Positions 1 to 9,201 of a stretch of DNA of 64,000 nt are shown here, in pieces. Location: assembly GCA_030248195.1 (NCBI GenBank), contig JASAND010026343.1:1-64000 (forward strand), read 5' to 3'. The notes under the pieces are model-generated. The model saw nothing but the letters and a program-made list of their open reading frames with translations, was not told the DNA's origin and searched no databases. The position numbers and the translations under genes are program-made. The DNA is from Trissonchulus latispiculum (taxonomy: Eukaryota > Nematoda > Enoplea > Enoplida > Ironidae). How positions within the stretch are numbered: the stretch's first letter is position 1; each line of letters opens with the position of its first letter.

Positions 1-1
1 G

Positions 2-1145
2 TATGTGGATCCGTCAGGGGCAAGTCAAGATATCTCATTGCCAATTGAGTCTGCCAATCGTCCCGAAGGACCATTCGTAGACAACGCACTAACTCTACCT
101 GACGATCAACCAAGTACATCAGCTGTAGTTCAACCGGTTGGAAAGACCAAATCCAATTTTGATGTCAGAGAATTACTAGGAGTGGTTCAGCGAGCTCAGG
201 CAGAGGGGTATACTGAAAGTATTCCTAAAAGTATGCCTCATTTTCATGTTGGACTTAAAGCCACTTTGATCACCAACAATGGATTTCAACATGAGGTCAG
301 ATTGACAAGGCCATTGCATGCCAATAGATTCGTGACCACTGTCGAAGCACCGCCATCCATTTTGAGTTTAGGAGGTGAATCGTTCGTCACAATACAAGTC
401 GATTCTCAATCTTTATCGAAAGGCGAATACTATGCTTACCTTCTAAAACCTCCGGCATCATTGGTCATCGGATAAGGCAAATCTCTCAGAAGTCTTAGGT
501 GAATTGTCAGATGAAATTTCTCTGATTGATCGATTTGTGTATGCTTTTGGCCCTGATGGAAGATTGGGCATGTATCCTTTTCCAGTTTTGATTACTCAAT
601 CTAGACTTATGAAAGGTGCCAAAGTGAAAGTTTGCCCTAATGCGGTATTTGAACCATCGTCGAAGGAACTTATTGAAGCCAGTAACTTCGCCTATCAACG
701 TGAACTTGTCCAACTGGATCAGGCAGAACCAGAGGTGGAAGTCGTTACAGAGGAAAATCCACTGAAATCTGTTGTGATTGAATCACCTATTGTGAAGGAA
801 ATTCCAGATTTACAATCAGTCCTGCAAGAGGAGTTACCGAAATCTCAACTGACGGAATTTCAAAAGGTGCGAAAAGACCTTCTTGATACGAAACCAAAAC
901 CAGTGGTGAAGGAACCAAATAATTCAGTGCCACCTCTGGAACCGGGTCAAGATATACCCTGGTTGGAAGGCGATTTCGAGGCTAATCACCTAATTAAATC
1001 TATCCCAGGATACAAGGAATGGCTTTTGGAACGACCATATACTACCATGAATCAACAAGAAGAGGTACAAGCGCCATTGAGTAAAGATCAGTATCTGTTG
1101 TGGATGTATCCGAAACTCAGTGAGTTTCGTTTCGAGAAACCTTGA
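2..1145 (+). pseudogene. Broken 5'-incomplete gene of a virus-like/mobile cluster, unrecognised product
   Basis: The reading frame is already open at the left edge of the window, so the start lies upstream. Frame 2 runs to a stop at 473-475. Just before that stop, a second frame becomes open and continues without interruption to 1145. No credible ATG begins the second part (its first residues come from TTG), so I read this as one protein of at least 370 residues broken by a single frameshift near 460-475. The first part is mixed polar/beta-like sequence. The second carries an acidic, proline-rich linker (about residues 230-320) and ends in an aromatic-rich tail. I recognise no family. The next broken gene starts only 26 bases downstream, which is a viral or mobile-element style of packing rather than host-gene spacing. 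The frameshift could be real decay or an assembly indel. Confidence 0.5.
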
Positions 1146-1171
1146 TTATTTGTAAGGCTATTCGGTTGAAT

Positions 1172-1893
1172 ATGGATCCGAAATTTTTTGTGGACCATCG
1201 GAATGCATATGCTCCATTTGATATTTATGACAACCTTCCCAAACATCTCTTGCAAGAACATCTTGACAGCCACGTTTCCTTTTACAATGTATCATCTGGA
1301 GGACAAAGTTGTGATTTCACCACTTGAAGTCACTTGTGCTGAGAATCCTACTGTTATTCATCCAATCTATGATGCCTTTCGAACTGAGTTTAAAATCTTG
1401 TTCGGGCGTGAGTGCAATTCAATGCCAGAGATTCCATCTAGTCAGCTGAGTGTATTTAAGGATTCTATCTCTCAAAAACGTCCTCTTTGGCCAAAATGTG
1501 ATCTACAGATTGATGTTAAGTTTCCAAAACAACCGCATAAAGGGAAAGATAAACATCAGTATACTATTAATCTGCATATTCCAGCTATTAAGGACAAAGA
1601 AGGGAATGAACATCTTTCCATGGATATTACTGGATATGGAACCCCTACATCCAAACAAAGGACAAAGTTTGTACCATCGATTGTCTGATTGCAATTTGCA
1701 TTTGTGTAGAGAAACGGACAGCACCAAGAGGAACAAATCTGGCTGCGAGTACCTGGACTGGGACCATTGCATCGAATATTGCTATGATGAAAATCGACGA
1801 CTAACCTATGTCTACGACAAAATGGAAGAAGTAAAATTCACCGATCACAATGATTTGATTGTAATCAGGCGAATTCTTGCTGGACACTTCTAA
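1172..1893 (+). pseudogene. Second broken gene of the virus-like cluster, two frameshifts
   Basis: An ATG at 1172 opens a frame that stops at 1327. Protein-like sequence continues in a second frame from about 1300 to 1688, and then in a third frame from about 1650 to 1893. Each switch happens where the frames overlap, so the simplest reading is a single protein of about 240 residues with two frameshifts. The middle part is rich in Lys/Pro with a polar beta-like pattern. The last part has several Cys and ends in a charged segment. No intron consensus fits the switches well. I recognise no family. A TATA-like TATAAAG at 1899-1905 follows directly and probably belongs to the next gene. Confidence 0.45.
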
Positions 1894-1898
1894 ATTAA

Positions 1899-1905
1899 TA
1901 TAAAG
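1899..1905 (+). promoter_or_regulatory. TATA-like box upstream of the 92-residue gene
   Basis: TATAAAG lies 60 bases before the ATG at 1965 and 6 bases after the stop of the preceding broken gene. The position suits a compact gene cluster in which each gene has its own promoter. Confidence 0.4.
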
Positions 1906-1964
1906 GATTGACGTTTTGGAAATTGTAAGCTACAAAAGACAAGAAACCATAACAAACAACCACA

Positions 1965-2243
1965 ATGATTTATGCCTACGAACACAGAGAATCAAACTTT
2001 GGTTTGATTTGGATTCAAATTGACGATCGAGTGCTGATGAACAGCGAAAGCTGGCTCGGAAGACTGGAGCAACTGCTAAATGGAAAGAGCAAAGTGTCAA
2101 TGATTGTCAATACTGGCACCGGCAACTTGATACCAATCGGATTGACGGATGTTGAGCACTTCCCAAAACGGGAAGTCGCTATGATGCTCAACAAGAAACC
2201 TATGGTTGAGCTTTACGTCACCTACATCAAGGATTCTACTTAA
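1965..2243 (+). CDS. Small intact protein of the virus-like cluster (92 aa), unrecognised
   Basis: This is an uninterrupted ORF starting at ATG 1965 in a favourable context (CACA before ATG, A after it). It has a TATA-like element 60 bases upstream and an AATAAA 13 bases past the stop (2256-2261). The protein is soluble-looking, with no signal peptide or membrane segment. It alternates hydrophobic residues in a beta pattern in the first 25 residues and has a Gly-Thr-Gly turn near residue 50. It resembles nothing I recognise. An intact ORF with its own TATA and poly(A) signals next to frameshifted neighbours suggests either recent decay of the cluster or scattered assembly indels. Confidence 0.55.
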   Translation: MIYAYEHRESNFGLIWIQIDDRVLMNSESWLGRLEQLLNGKSKVSMIVNTGTGNLIPIGLTDVEHFPKREVAMMLNKKPMVELYVTYIKDST

Positions 2244-2255
2244 GAAAAGACAATC

Positions 2256-2261
2256 AATAAA
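2256..2261 (+). terminator. Poly(A) signal after the 92-residue gene
   Basis: AATAAA occurs 13 bases after the stop at 2243, as expected for a short-UTR viral or mobile-element transcript. Confidence 0.4.
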
Positions 2262-2319
2262 CCTCTAACCGAGGTTTCCGCCATTTGGCATTACAAAAGT
2301 GTAAAGGTAATTAATCACT

Positions 2320-2410
2320 GATGACTCATAACGCTAGTTTAAAGTGAAAATGATGACGCATAACCGGTTTTATCTAGTTTAAAGTGGTGACGCATAATCA
2401 ATAAAAACAA
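2320..2410 (+). promoter_or_regulatory. Promoter-like repeat upstream of paralogue 1
   Basis: Two copies of a TAGTTTAAAGTG core, each followed within a few bases by GACGCATAA, surround an AACCGGTT palindrome. The same elements, in longer tandem copies, precede paralogue 2 (3528-3680). Conservation upstream of two diverged coding sequences points to transcriptional or replication control. The specific function is inferred. Confidence 0.45.
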
Positions 2411-2481
2411 GTCTTGCAATGTCGTTATGTCCTGAGGCAGTGTTTAGCGCTAGTGTTTGTCAGTTTAACGTTTGCACTACA

Positions 2482-2994
2482 ATGGTTACTATTGGTTTTG
2501 TTACGATGGTTTCGAATGACTTGCATAAGATGGATGACGTCACAATGGAAATGACGGTATTAATACTGCTACCCAATGGACATACTGTCCATGAAACGTA
2601 TATCCCACGTCCTGCATCGCTATTTCATTTGATGTCCATTCATCGACAGGCGATATTCTACAGATTTCGGAATGGCAGTACGACTCCAATTATTGCAACG
2701 GCTCCATTGATTTTGGAGAAGGTGTGCAGAGTGCTTCATCGATATGGGGTGGATGTGGCAATTACCAACGGAGCCACACAATATCATCGGCTACAACATG
2801 CGCTTGCCAACCTGGACATTCTTGTCTATGATGGTGGTAAACATTTGGGCTACCCGACTTTCGATGATATCTCGGATGTCGACGGGCTGCCATGCTGCTG
2901 GTTTCACGCCCAAATGTCATCTCAGCACAGACGACAATGCTCTCGACACCGTGCCGAACAATTGTTGCAAACATTTTTGGACTCTAGTAGATAA
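2482..2994 (+). CDS. Paralogue 1 of an unrecognised family with a conserved CC-x2-H-x10-C-x2-H motif (170 aa)
   Basis: I place the start at ATG 2482 because the protein then aligns from its first residue with paralogue 2 at 3767. The frame is open back to an ATG at 2419, but the matching leader ATG before paralogue 2 (about 3684) runs into a stop, so that leader is probably untranslated. The two proteins align over their whole length: a short beta-rich N-terminus with Gly-Phe-Val, a hydrophobic centre, a beta strand before a helix, and a C-terminal zinc-type motif. That motif is Gly-Leu-Pro-Cys-Cys-x2-His-x10-Cys-x2-His and leads into a terminal helix. The strand-helix order resembles an RNase H-like fold in which catalytic acids have been replaced by Cys/His, as described for Maelstrom-type domains. 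This is a speculative comparison. Confidence 0.6.
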   Translation: MVTIGFVTMVSNDLHKMDDVTMEMTVLILLPNGHTVHETYIPRPASLFHLMSIHRQAIFYRFRNGSTTPIIATAPLILEKVCRVLHRYGVDVAITNGATQYHRLQHALANLDILVYDGGKHLGYPTFDDISDVDGLPCCWFHAQMSSQHRRQCSRHRAEQLLQTFLDSSR

Positions 2995-3355
2995 TTTGAC
3001 TCAACTTTCTCATACAGTGTTGTTGTTGTTGTTGTACAGTGTTGTTGTACTGTTGTTGCATATTATTTTGTGCAGTGTATTCTTGTCGTGTCTTTGTGTT
3101 GTACAGTAGTTTTGTTGTGTCTTTTTGTTGTACAGTATTTTGGTGCAGTGTTGTTGTATAGTATTTTTGTTGTGTTGTATTGTTGTTCTGTCTTCAATAA
3201 CAACATCCGCCTGTATGGGCCGTACTATCGTAGTAGTGTTCACCACAGTTGGTGTCCCCACTGCCGAGTATTTGCAAACTAAAGTAGTCGTGTTATCACT
3301 AGCGGTCGGCTGTCAAGAGAGACTGTCGCTAAAGAGACTGTCCTTTCGACTGTAA
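2995..3355 (+). promoter_or_regulatory. 3' cassette of paralogue 1: TTG-rich run plus conserved block
   Basis: After the stop comes about 180 bases rich in GTT/TTG with recurring TGTACAGT or TGCAGTGT. From about 3196 to 3310 there is a block nearly identical to that after paralogue 2 (4452-4566), containing ATCCGCC, TATGGGCCGTACTAT and TTTGCAAACTAAAGTAG. Because it is conserved and non-coding, I read it as a shared 3'-UTR/3'-flank cassette that was duplicated with the gene. Confidence 0.45.
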
Positions 3356-3527
3356 TGGTTCCCACACTTGATACAGTCAACAAGCTTCGCTTCGTGTACA
3401 GATATTTTGTGTCGTTTCAAACTTTCTTTATGAGCAAACACTTTGTCACATAAGTCACATGTTAACATGTTGCTTCACTTCAGTCACCTAACAACTGTAG
3501 TACAATTGCAAATAAGACTACCACTTA

Positions 3528-3680
3528 AAAACCGGTTTCAACTAGTTTAAAATGATTACGCTATTTACTTTAAAGTGATTACACATAAGTTGTAATCATC
3601 AAAACCGGTTTTGTCTAGTTTAAAATGATTACGCTATTTAGTTTAAAGTGATTACACATAAGTTGCAATCATAGTGTTTT
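3528..3680 (+). promoter_or_regulatory. Tandem promoter-like repeats upstream of paralogue 2
   Basis: Two units of about 74 bases each contain AACCGGTTT, CTAGTTTAAAATGATTACGC, a second TTTAAAGTGATTACACATAAG, and a TTGNAATCAT tail. They are tandem versions of the shorter set before paralogue 1. A conserved leader, CATGTCGTTATG, follows in both copies. This is probably a transcription control region. Confidence 0.5.
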
Positions 3681-3766
3681 GTCATGTCGTTATGCCCTGA
3701 GGCTGTGTACACAGTTTAGAGCGCGTATTGTCATTTTAACTTGTATACTGTTACAGTCAAGCGGCG

Positions 3767-4294
3767 ATGAGTTCTATTGGTTTTGTTGGTCTGACGTACG
3801 ACTGTATTCATCATATGGGTGAAGTGCCCATGGAAATTACAGTGGCCGTACGTTTCCCCTGTGGAAAGATTGCTCAACGGACATTTCACATTCGAGCCCC
3901 TATACCATTTCACCAGTTGACCCCTCATCAACAAGCTTACTTTTATTTGGCCCGGTCGGAGAACGGACTCGAGTGGAACGACACTACAACGATGCCTGCG
4001 AAATGGGAGGTCATGGACAGCATTTGCGAATTTCTGCGACAAAGTCAAGTGGGCATGATAATTACGAAGGGGGAATCTCTGTTCAAGGAGATGGATCAGG
4101 CTCTCTTTTGGAACGATCTAAATATTGACATTTATGCCTCCGTCGAGGACATGAATTTACCTGCCCACACGCACGACGTTGAAGGACTGCCGTGTTGTAC
4201 CGTGCACAGCAGCATGCAAATGAGATATAAACGACAGTGCTCGAAACACAAGGTTGCTCAGCTGGTTCGTGACTTTCTAAACTCTAACAGATGA
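3767..4294 (+). CDS. Paralogue 2 of the CC-x2-H-x10-C-x2-H family (175 aa)
   Basis: This is an intact ORF from ATG 3767 to the stop at 4292-4294. It matches paralogue 1 along the whole length with modest identity but conserved architecture. It has no signal peptide or membrane segment. The C-terminal motif has Cys143-Cys144, His147, Cys158 and His161 with exactly the spacing of paralogue 1, followed by a helix ending in an Arg. A short acidic stretch Asp-Val-Glu precedes it. Low identity with strict preservation of the Cys/His frame suggests both copies were kept by selection for some time. Gene, promoter repeats and 3' block were duplicated together (unit about 1.2 kb). I cannot assign a function. 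An RNase H-like or zinc-stabilised nuclease-derived fold is only a hypothesis. Confidence 0.65.
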   Translation: MSSIGFVGLTYDCIHHMGEVPMEITVAVRFPCGKIAQRTFHIRAPIPFHQLTPHQQAYFYLARSENGLEWNDTTTMPAKWEVMDSICEFLRQSQVGMIITKGESLFKEMDQALFWNDLNIDIYASVEDMNLPAHTHDVEGLPCCTVHSSMQMRYKRQCSKHKVAQLVRDFLNSNR

Positions 4295-4450
4295 CTTTGT
4301 AGTATTATCCTTGTGCAGTAGTTTTCTTGTCGTGTCTTTTTGTTGTACAGTATTTTTGCTCTATTTTGTGCAGTTGTCTTGTTGCACTATATTATTTTTG
4401 TGCAGTGTTGTTGTTGTTGTGCAGTGTACAGTATTGTCTTTGTTTTTGCC

Positions 4451-4566
4451 AATAAAAGACATCCGCCTGTATGGGCCGTACTATAGTAGTAGTGTTCGCC
4501 ACAGTTGGTGTCTCCCACTGTCGAGTATTTGCAAACTAAAGTAGTCGTGTTATTACTAGCGGTCGC
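4451..4566 (+). terminator. Poly(A) signal and conserved 3' block of paralogue 2
   Basis: AATAAA at 4451-4456 begins the block shared with paralogue 1 (in that copy the hexamer reads AATAAC). The AATAAA supports this block as the transcript 3' end. Confidence 0.45.
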
Positions 4567-4574
4567 GCCCTGTG

Positions 4575-5345
4575 ATAATTTAGTATGGACGGTCATGGTC
4601 CCAGGTAAGCTTCAATCCTTGCTAAATTCTGAAGTCAGTTTTGAATTCTACGACAGCGAATTACCCCAAAGTTTTTCCAAATGGTCAATTTTGAAATTTG
4701 ACCTAGGGTCAGCCATGGTTCCGGACATGGGTCAGCACGGAGGTTAATCAGTACAGCAAAACTAAGGTCATTTTTGAAATCTACGACCTCGAAAACCCTC
4801 TGGGTAAAGTTTTCCCGACGAAAATGGACAATTTTGAAATTTGACCTTTGGTCGACCATGGTTCCGGCCAGGGGTCAGCATGGAGCTTTGATCTTAGCGA
4901 AAATCTAAGCCCATTTTTGAAATCTACGACAGCAAATTGCCCATAGACAAAGTTTTTCCAACGAAAATGTTCAATTTTCAAATTTGACCTTTGGTCGGCT
5001 AAGGTTTTGGTCATAGGTCCCTTACAGCATGGAGCTTACAAGATAGAGCAAAACTAAGGTCATTTTTGAAATCCTCGACCCTGAAAACCCCCTAGATAAA
5101 GTTTTCCGGGCGAAAAGGGTCAATTTTGAAATTTGACCTTGGGTCGACCGTGGTTCCGGTCACCTCCTCCACAACCTCCTCCCAATTTCCTCCACAACCC
5201 AGAAAACCCCCTCCCAACTCCACAACCCTCAAAACCCCCTCCCAACTCCACAACCCGCAAAACCCCCTCCCAACTCCACAACCCCAAAAACCCCCTCCCA
5301 ATTTTCCTCCACAACCTCATAAACCCCCTCCCAATTATACACCAT
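4575..5345 (+). repeat. Composite satellite copy 1: four ~145-bp units plus pyrimidine-rich minisatellite
   Basis: Four diverged units, spaced 142-149 bases, share the landmarks AAAACTAAGGTCATTTTTGA, TCTACGAC, AAAGTTTTCC, CAATTTTGAAATTTGACC and GGTTCCGG. After the last GGTTCCGGTC the sequence turns into a C-rich minisatellite (5160-5335; roughly 27-base units of CCACAACC and AAACCCCCTCCCAA). It ends near TACTACTGTATATG. The same order of parts, with a different C-rich tail and a similar TACTACTGTAGATG end, occurs at 40510-41325, so this is one dispersed composite element. The apparent ORFs over the C-rich tail are low-complexity artefacts. Confidence 0.7.
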
Positions 5346-5683
5346 TTTATGACCTATTACTACTACTGTATATGCTTTTGCGGAACTTTGGATATCCTAT
5401 CCTAATTCCTTTGTTGCAGTTGCGTTTTTTGCTATGTCATCTGTCGTCATCTACTGTTGTGGAATTTTGTATTCAGAGGCCAAAGCCCTCTACCAGGCTA
5501 AACGCGCTTCCGAGAGAGCTGGACGGCTTGAACGGTACATAATTTTCAACTCATCAAATCTTCAATTCTTTTTCGAAAACCTTGCTCTTTCTAGAAGATT
5601 TCTAGAAGATAAGACTAGTCCTTATGTAGCTTTGTAAATTGAGTCTTTTTTCGAAGCTACATGAGGCCCAGATTAATTTCTCT
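5346..5683. other. Spacer, nothing recognised
   Basis: Ordinary sequence between the composite satellite and a possible miniature element. The short ORF at 5434-5637 has no recognisable features. Confidence 0.5.
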
Positions 5684-5985
5684 TAGAGATGCACCGGGCC
5701 GAATGCGAGACCGAGGCCTAAAAATTGCAGTCTAAATAGGAAAATTTTCTTAAAAATTCATGTTTTACTATGGTTTTAAATATCGACAAAATTACTATTG
5801 TTATTTTCAATAAAAATAGATGAGAAATAAAAGGAACGATCTGTACCATTTAACTTAATTTAGACTTCTAAAATTCCAAAATTTTGGCTAAAAATTGACA
5901 AAAATTACAAAGTTTTGTCCCGGTCGGCATAGAGACTTAACCACCGGGGCTGACATCGGGCCCCAAGCCCAGGTGCATTCATAAT
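5684..5985. mobile_element. Possible degraded hAT-type miniature element
   Basis: The left side reads TAGAGATGCACCGGGCC and the right side carries the imperfect inverse (GGGCCC...CCCAGGTGCATTC), with G+C-rich subterminal parts and an A+T-rich centre without ORFs. The TAGAGATGCACC start is hAT-like. I find no matching 8-bp target duplication, so this is a relic at best. Confidence 0.35.
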
Positions 5986-5989
5986 TAAA

Positions 5990-8145
5990 TGTATCAGTTA
6001 GTTTAAATTTTTAAACTTTTCGAAAAAGTTTTGATGTTTTTCCACAAACTTCAGGAATTTGGGTTATTTTCCATATTTCGGCAAAACATCTCAATAACAT
6101 TATAGGTTAAGGTAGTTTAAAAGTTTTAAATAAAGCTTATTTCGCATTATTGACATTTTTTAATAAATTTAATCGCACAGTAATCTTTTAGCATTAGAAA
6201 AATTTTGCGGGTATCTTGCAGGTATCACTTGTCTGCGGGCCGCGGGGCGGGGCGGGTACCAGCTTGCGGGTAGCGGGGCGGGGCGGGTCGCCAAAATGGT
6301 ACCCGCTTCCAACTCTGTGCTTCCAACTCCAGGTCTCTATCAGCCTTCAATCAAGAGCAATAATTTTTAAAATTTGGGCTAAATATGAAATTTGCAAGAA
6401 AAGCTCAATTTCTGAATACTAAAACTGTATTTTGACAAAATAAAAAAACCGTTCCTTCCTGGCCACCACTGCAACAAAGGCAACACTGCAATAAATGTCC
6501 AGTTCGAAATCTCGATCATGCTGTCTATATAGCAGTCACGTGACAGCCTGGCAGGCTTAAAAAATGTGATTACACTATTTGTTTCGAGTTTCTTACATTG
6601 CGAGTGACTATATTTGGAGGTTTCCAATTTTCGACTTTTCGCACCTGTTTTAATATTCTTGAATTCTCTCATTCTCGTTCCTTAAAAAAGTAACTCCCCA
6701 AATTTTTCTACCAAATTTAATTTTCCTAATATCTCTTTTTTTTCTTGAAGACTTCTAACTCGTCCCTCCCCTTTTACTTCTTCAAGCAGTGGACTGATGC
6801 CCTGCTTCCTCCATTGATATCCCTCGTATTTGGTGTTTAATTCCCCAGTATCCAAGCTTTGTACTGTTTACTAGCACTGTCCCCCGCATGTCTGTGTTGT
6901 GTAGTGTCTTGTATGCCTTCAGTGACAATGTAATTGTGTTTGTGCAACCTGTGTGGCTGTAGGCAAACTCTCTAACCAACCAGAAAAAGTTTCAGCACTG
7001 TGAACTTCTTGACTAATTTTTTGGACCATTTTGATCAGGCCACAATGAGGAAGCAAATTCTAGTAGATTAGTGTTCCTCGAAGGATTGCAGAACTATGAA
7101 ATATTGTCGCACCATCAACTAGCTATTACGAAATGTATATAAATCATCAATGCATAAGCTAAGACTTTCTTTCATCCTATAGCTTATTCTGCCTGCTGTT
7201 CACATCACATCGAGATCTTGATTAAATGGAGCATAAAAACAAGCGCTTTTCTGTGTGTTACAAATGTTTGTTTTGCTGAAATTTAGCTTCTAACCGTTAA
7301 ATATTATGTAGATACTTCTAGATTAAGAAAGAACTGGTTCGTAGAACCTGGATTTGCTGAATATATTATTATCAGTTTAGCGACATAATGTACCAATTTT
7401 TGTGCGGTTTCAATGTGTTAATTTATATTTCTTTTAAACTCAGAAAAATCTCCTGAATTCTCTGAAATATTGCATGCTTTTGTTTCATTGCATTACTGCA
7501 TTGACAAACAATGTGTATTTAAGGTTGATTCCTAAATTACCGCTGTTTCAATATGGCTTAAGGTAAACTTGAACAACAGGTAAAGCAAACATGGTTTCCT
7601 TCGTTATTGAAATTGTCTTCGCTTTTCTTATTCTACAACTATGTTCCTTCCAAATTGAAAACAAGCGTTAAAGAGTTTTATACCAAACAATTATGAAGCA
7701 CGTCTGCACTGTTGATTAAGCAGTGCACCACAAGTTTGTCAGCACGCTGAATTTTCATTAGTGTAATTTTAAGCAATGGAACTTTGAATGAGCTTGATAT
7801 TTCTGCTGCGTTTTAGGCAGTATCAAAAAGGTCGAGACCATTACTTACTCCATAGTTTGGTCTGTTTCATTAATATGTTGGAATTAAAATGTACCTGTTG
7901 GAGATAAATGTCCTAAAACTGTAATTAGCTGTGCCATTTCAATTATGTTACAAGGAGTTTATGAACAGTTTTCTGAACAAATTATTGAAAGGACGCACTT
8001 TGATGATGTACTGCTTTGCAATATGTTAGCGGCTAACTTTGCTACAGCCTGTTTTTGTACATTCTTGCATACGAGGGCTAGTGGAAAGACACTGAGAAAA
8101 TCCATTACTAATTACGTTACAAATTTTGGGTACTCACGAATGTAA
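5990..8145. other. Intergenic DNA, A+T-rich, with one G-rich patch
   Basis: No supported gene. A G-rich patch at 6208-6305 contains repeated GCGGGTA and GGGGCGGGGCGGG and ends in an inverted TACCCGC. It may be another simple-repeat miniature element, but I see no boundaries. The remainder has only short chance ORFs. Confidence 0.5.
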
Positions 8146-8147
8146 CC

Positions 8148-8900
8148 GCTATTTTTCCTGCTGCGCCTCGACGCAGTAGGTCTACTATAATTCGTTTTAA
8201 AGTGCAGTTAACACATCGGCAGTGATATTTATATTCCATCCTGTACACAAATCTAAAATACACAGGCTGTGTATTGTGATTTTTCTCTGCGTTCATGATA
8301 TGCAAATTAGAAGAACAAGAACATCATTTAACTTTCGATGCCTTGTACATAGGCAAATAAGGAAACGAATTCAAGAGTATGTTCATATTCAACTCTATTC
8401 GGTGTAGAAGTTTTCAAAAATGTCCTAGGCTCCGTATTCGCATTTTATGGTGGTACGATCAAAACACAGTTGTTTGCAATGGTCAACAGTATTCACACTC
8501 GAAAAGAGTGCAAAATTTGTTACATAGTATATTGTTGGTATTAATTATCGTCGGCAATTATTGGTATATTATATTGCCTTGTAGTGGCAAACAGACTTGG
8601 ACAAAGGGACTAAGAAAATGCTAAGAAAACCTTTTGAAAAACAGAAATGCGACTTGCTGAAATTTAGCTGTAAACTGTACGTTCTGAGGTTTTCAAACCA
8701 AATTACAGTATATAGTACACTATAAGTTTACAATTTGATCAAGGTTCCTTAGTAGAAAGTGCAGCGCAGTGATACACGAAGGTGGTAACAGTTAAAGCTG
8801 ACACAGGCTAGAACCTTGCTCGCAGCAGGTCCATAGTTGCCAATGGGTAACTATTTTGGTCTGTGTAATTGTGCAAAAATCTGGATTAATTTTGCATACA
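8148..8900 (+). repeat. Dispersed ~0.75-kb repeat, copy 1 (inverted partner at 26.6-27.4 kb)
   Basis: It starts with TTTTTCCTGCTGCGCC and a 10-bp hairpin arm, then GGTCTACTATAAT, CAGTGATATTTAT, ATGATATGCAAATTA and AAGCTGACAC, and ends around CTCGCAGCAGG, CCATAGTTGCCAAT and GTAACTATTT. All these blocks recur in the same order on the opposite strand between 27360 and 26620. No TIR or coding capacity is visible. It lies immediately upstream of gene A. Confidence 0.55.
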
Positions 8901-9201
8901 ACTATTGCTTGTTTCAATTTATTTGACGAAATACCAGAAGTAGAAATAAAATAACTCCACTTTGCCACCCAAAGGAATAAATCTTACAATAAGTGTCTAT
9001 CACATTAATCACCAGAAACGTCTAGGTAAGTCAATGAAGTCTATGAGTTCTTCGACATAAAAAGCTGAACCACGCCCACGATACTTTCAGGTTGATTCTT
9101 CAATTTAGTGTGGTACAATTGCAAGATATGCAATATTTCAGGCGGTCTCTGTATACGACTTGACTTGACAGCTTTTAAACTTTCCTAAAAATTAGGAAAA
9201 C

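Noticed and set aside
4575..5345. Proline/glycine-rich proteins on both strands of the composite satellite
   Set aside because: The frames come from C-rich minisatellites and shift freely between copies; the second copy at 40.5-41.3 kb does the same with different motifs.
7945..8145. 66-codon ORF upstream of the 8.15-kb repeat
   Set aside because: Starts in A+T-rich spacer, no partner exons or conserved copies seen.
8148..8900. Conserved promoter shared by genes A and C
   Set aside because: The repeat lies upstream of both genes but in opposite orientations, so it is an independent insertion.
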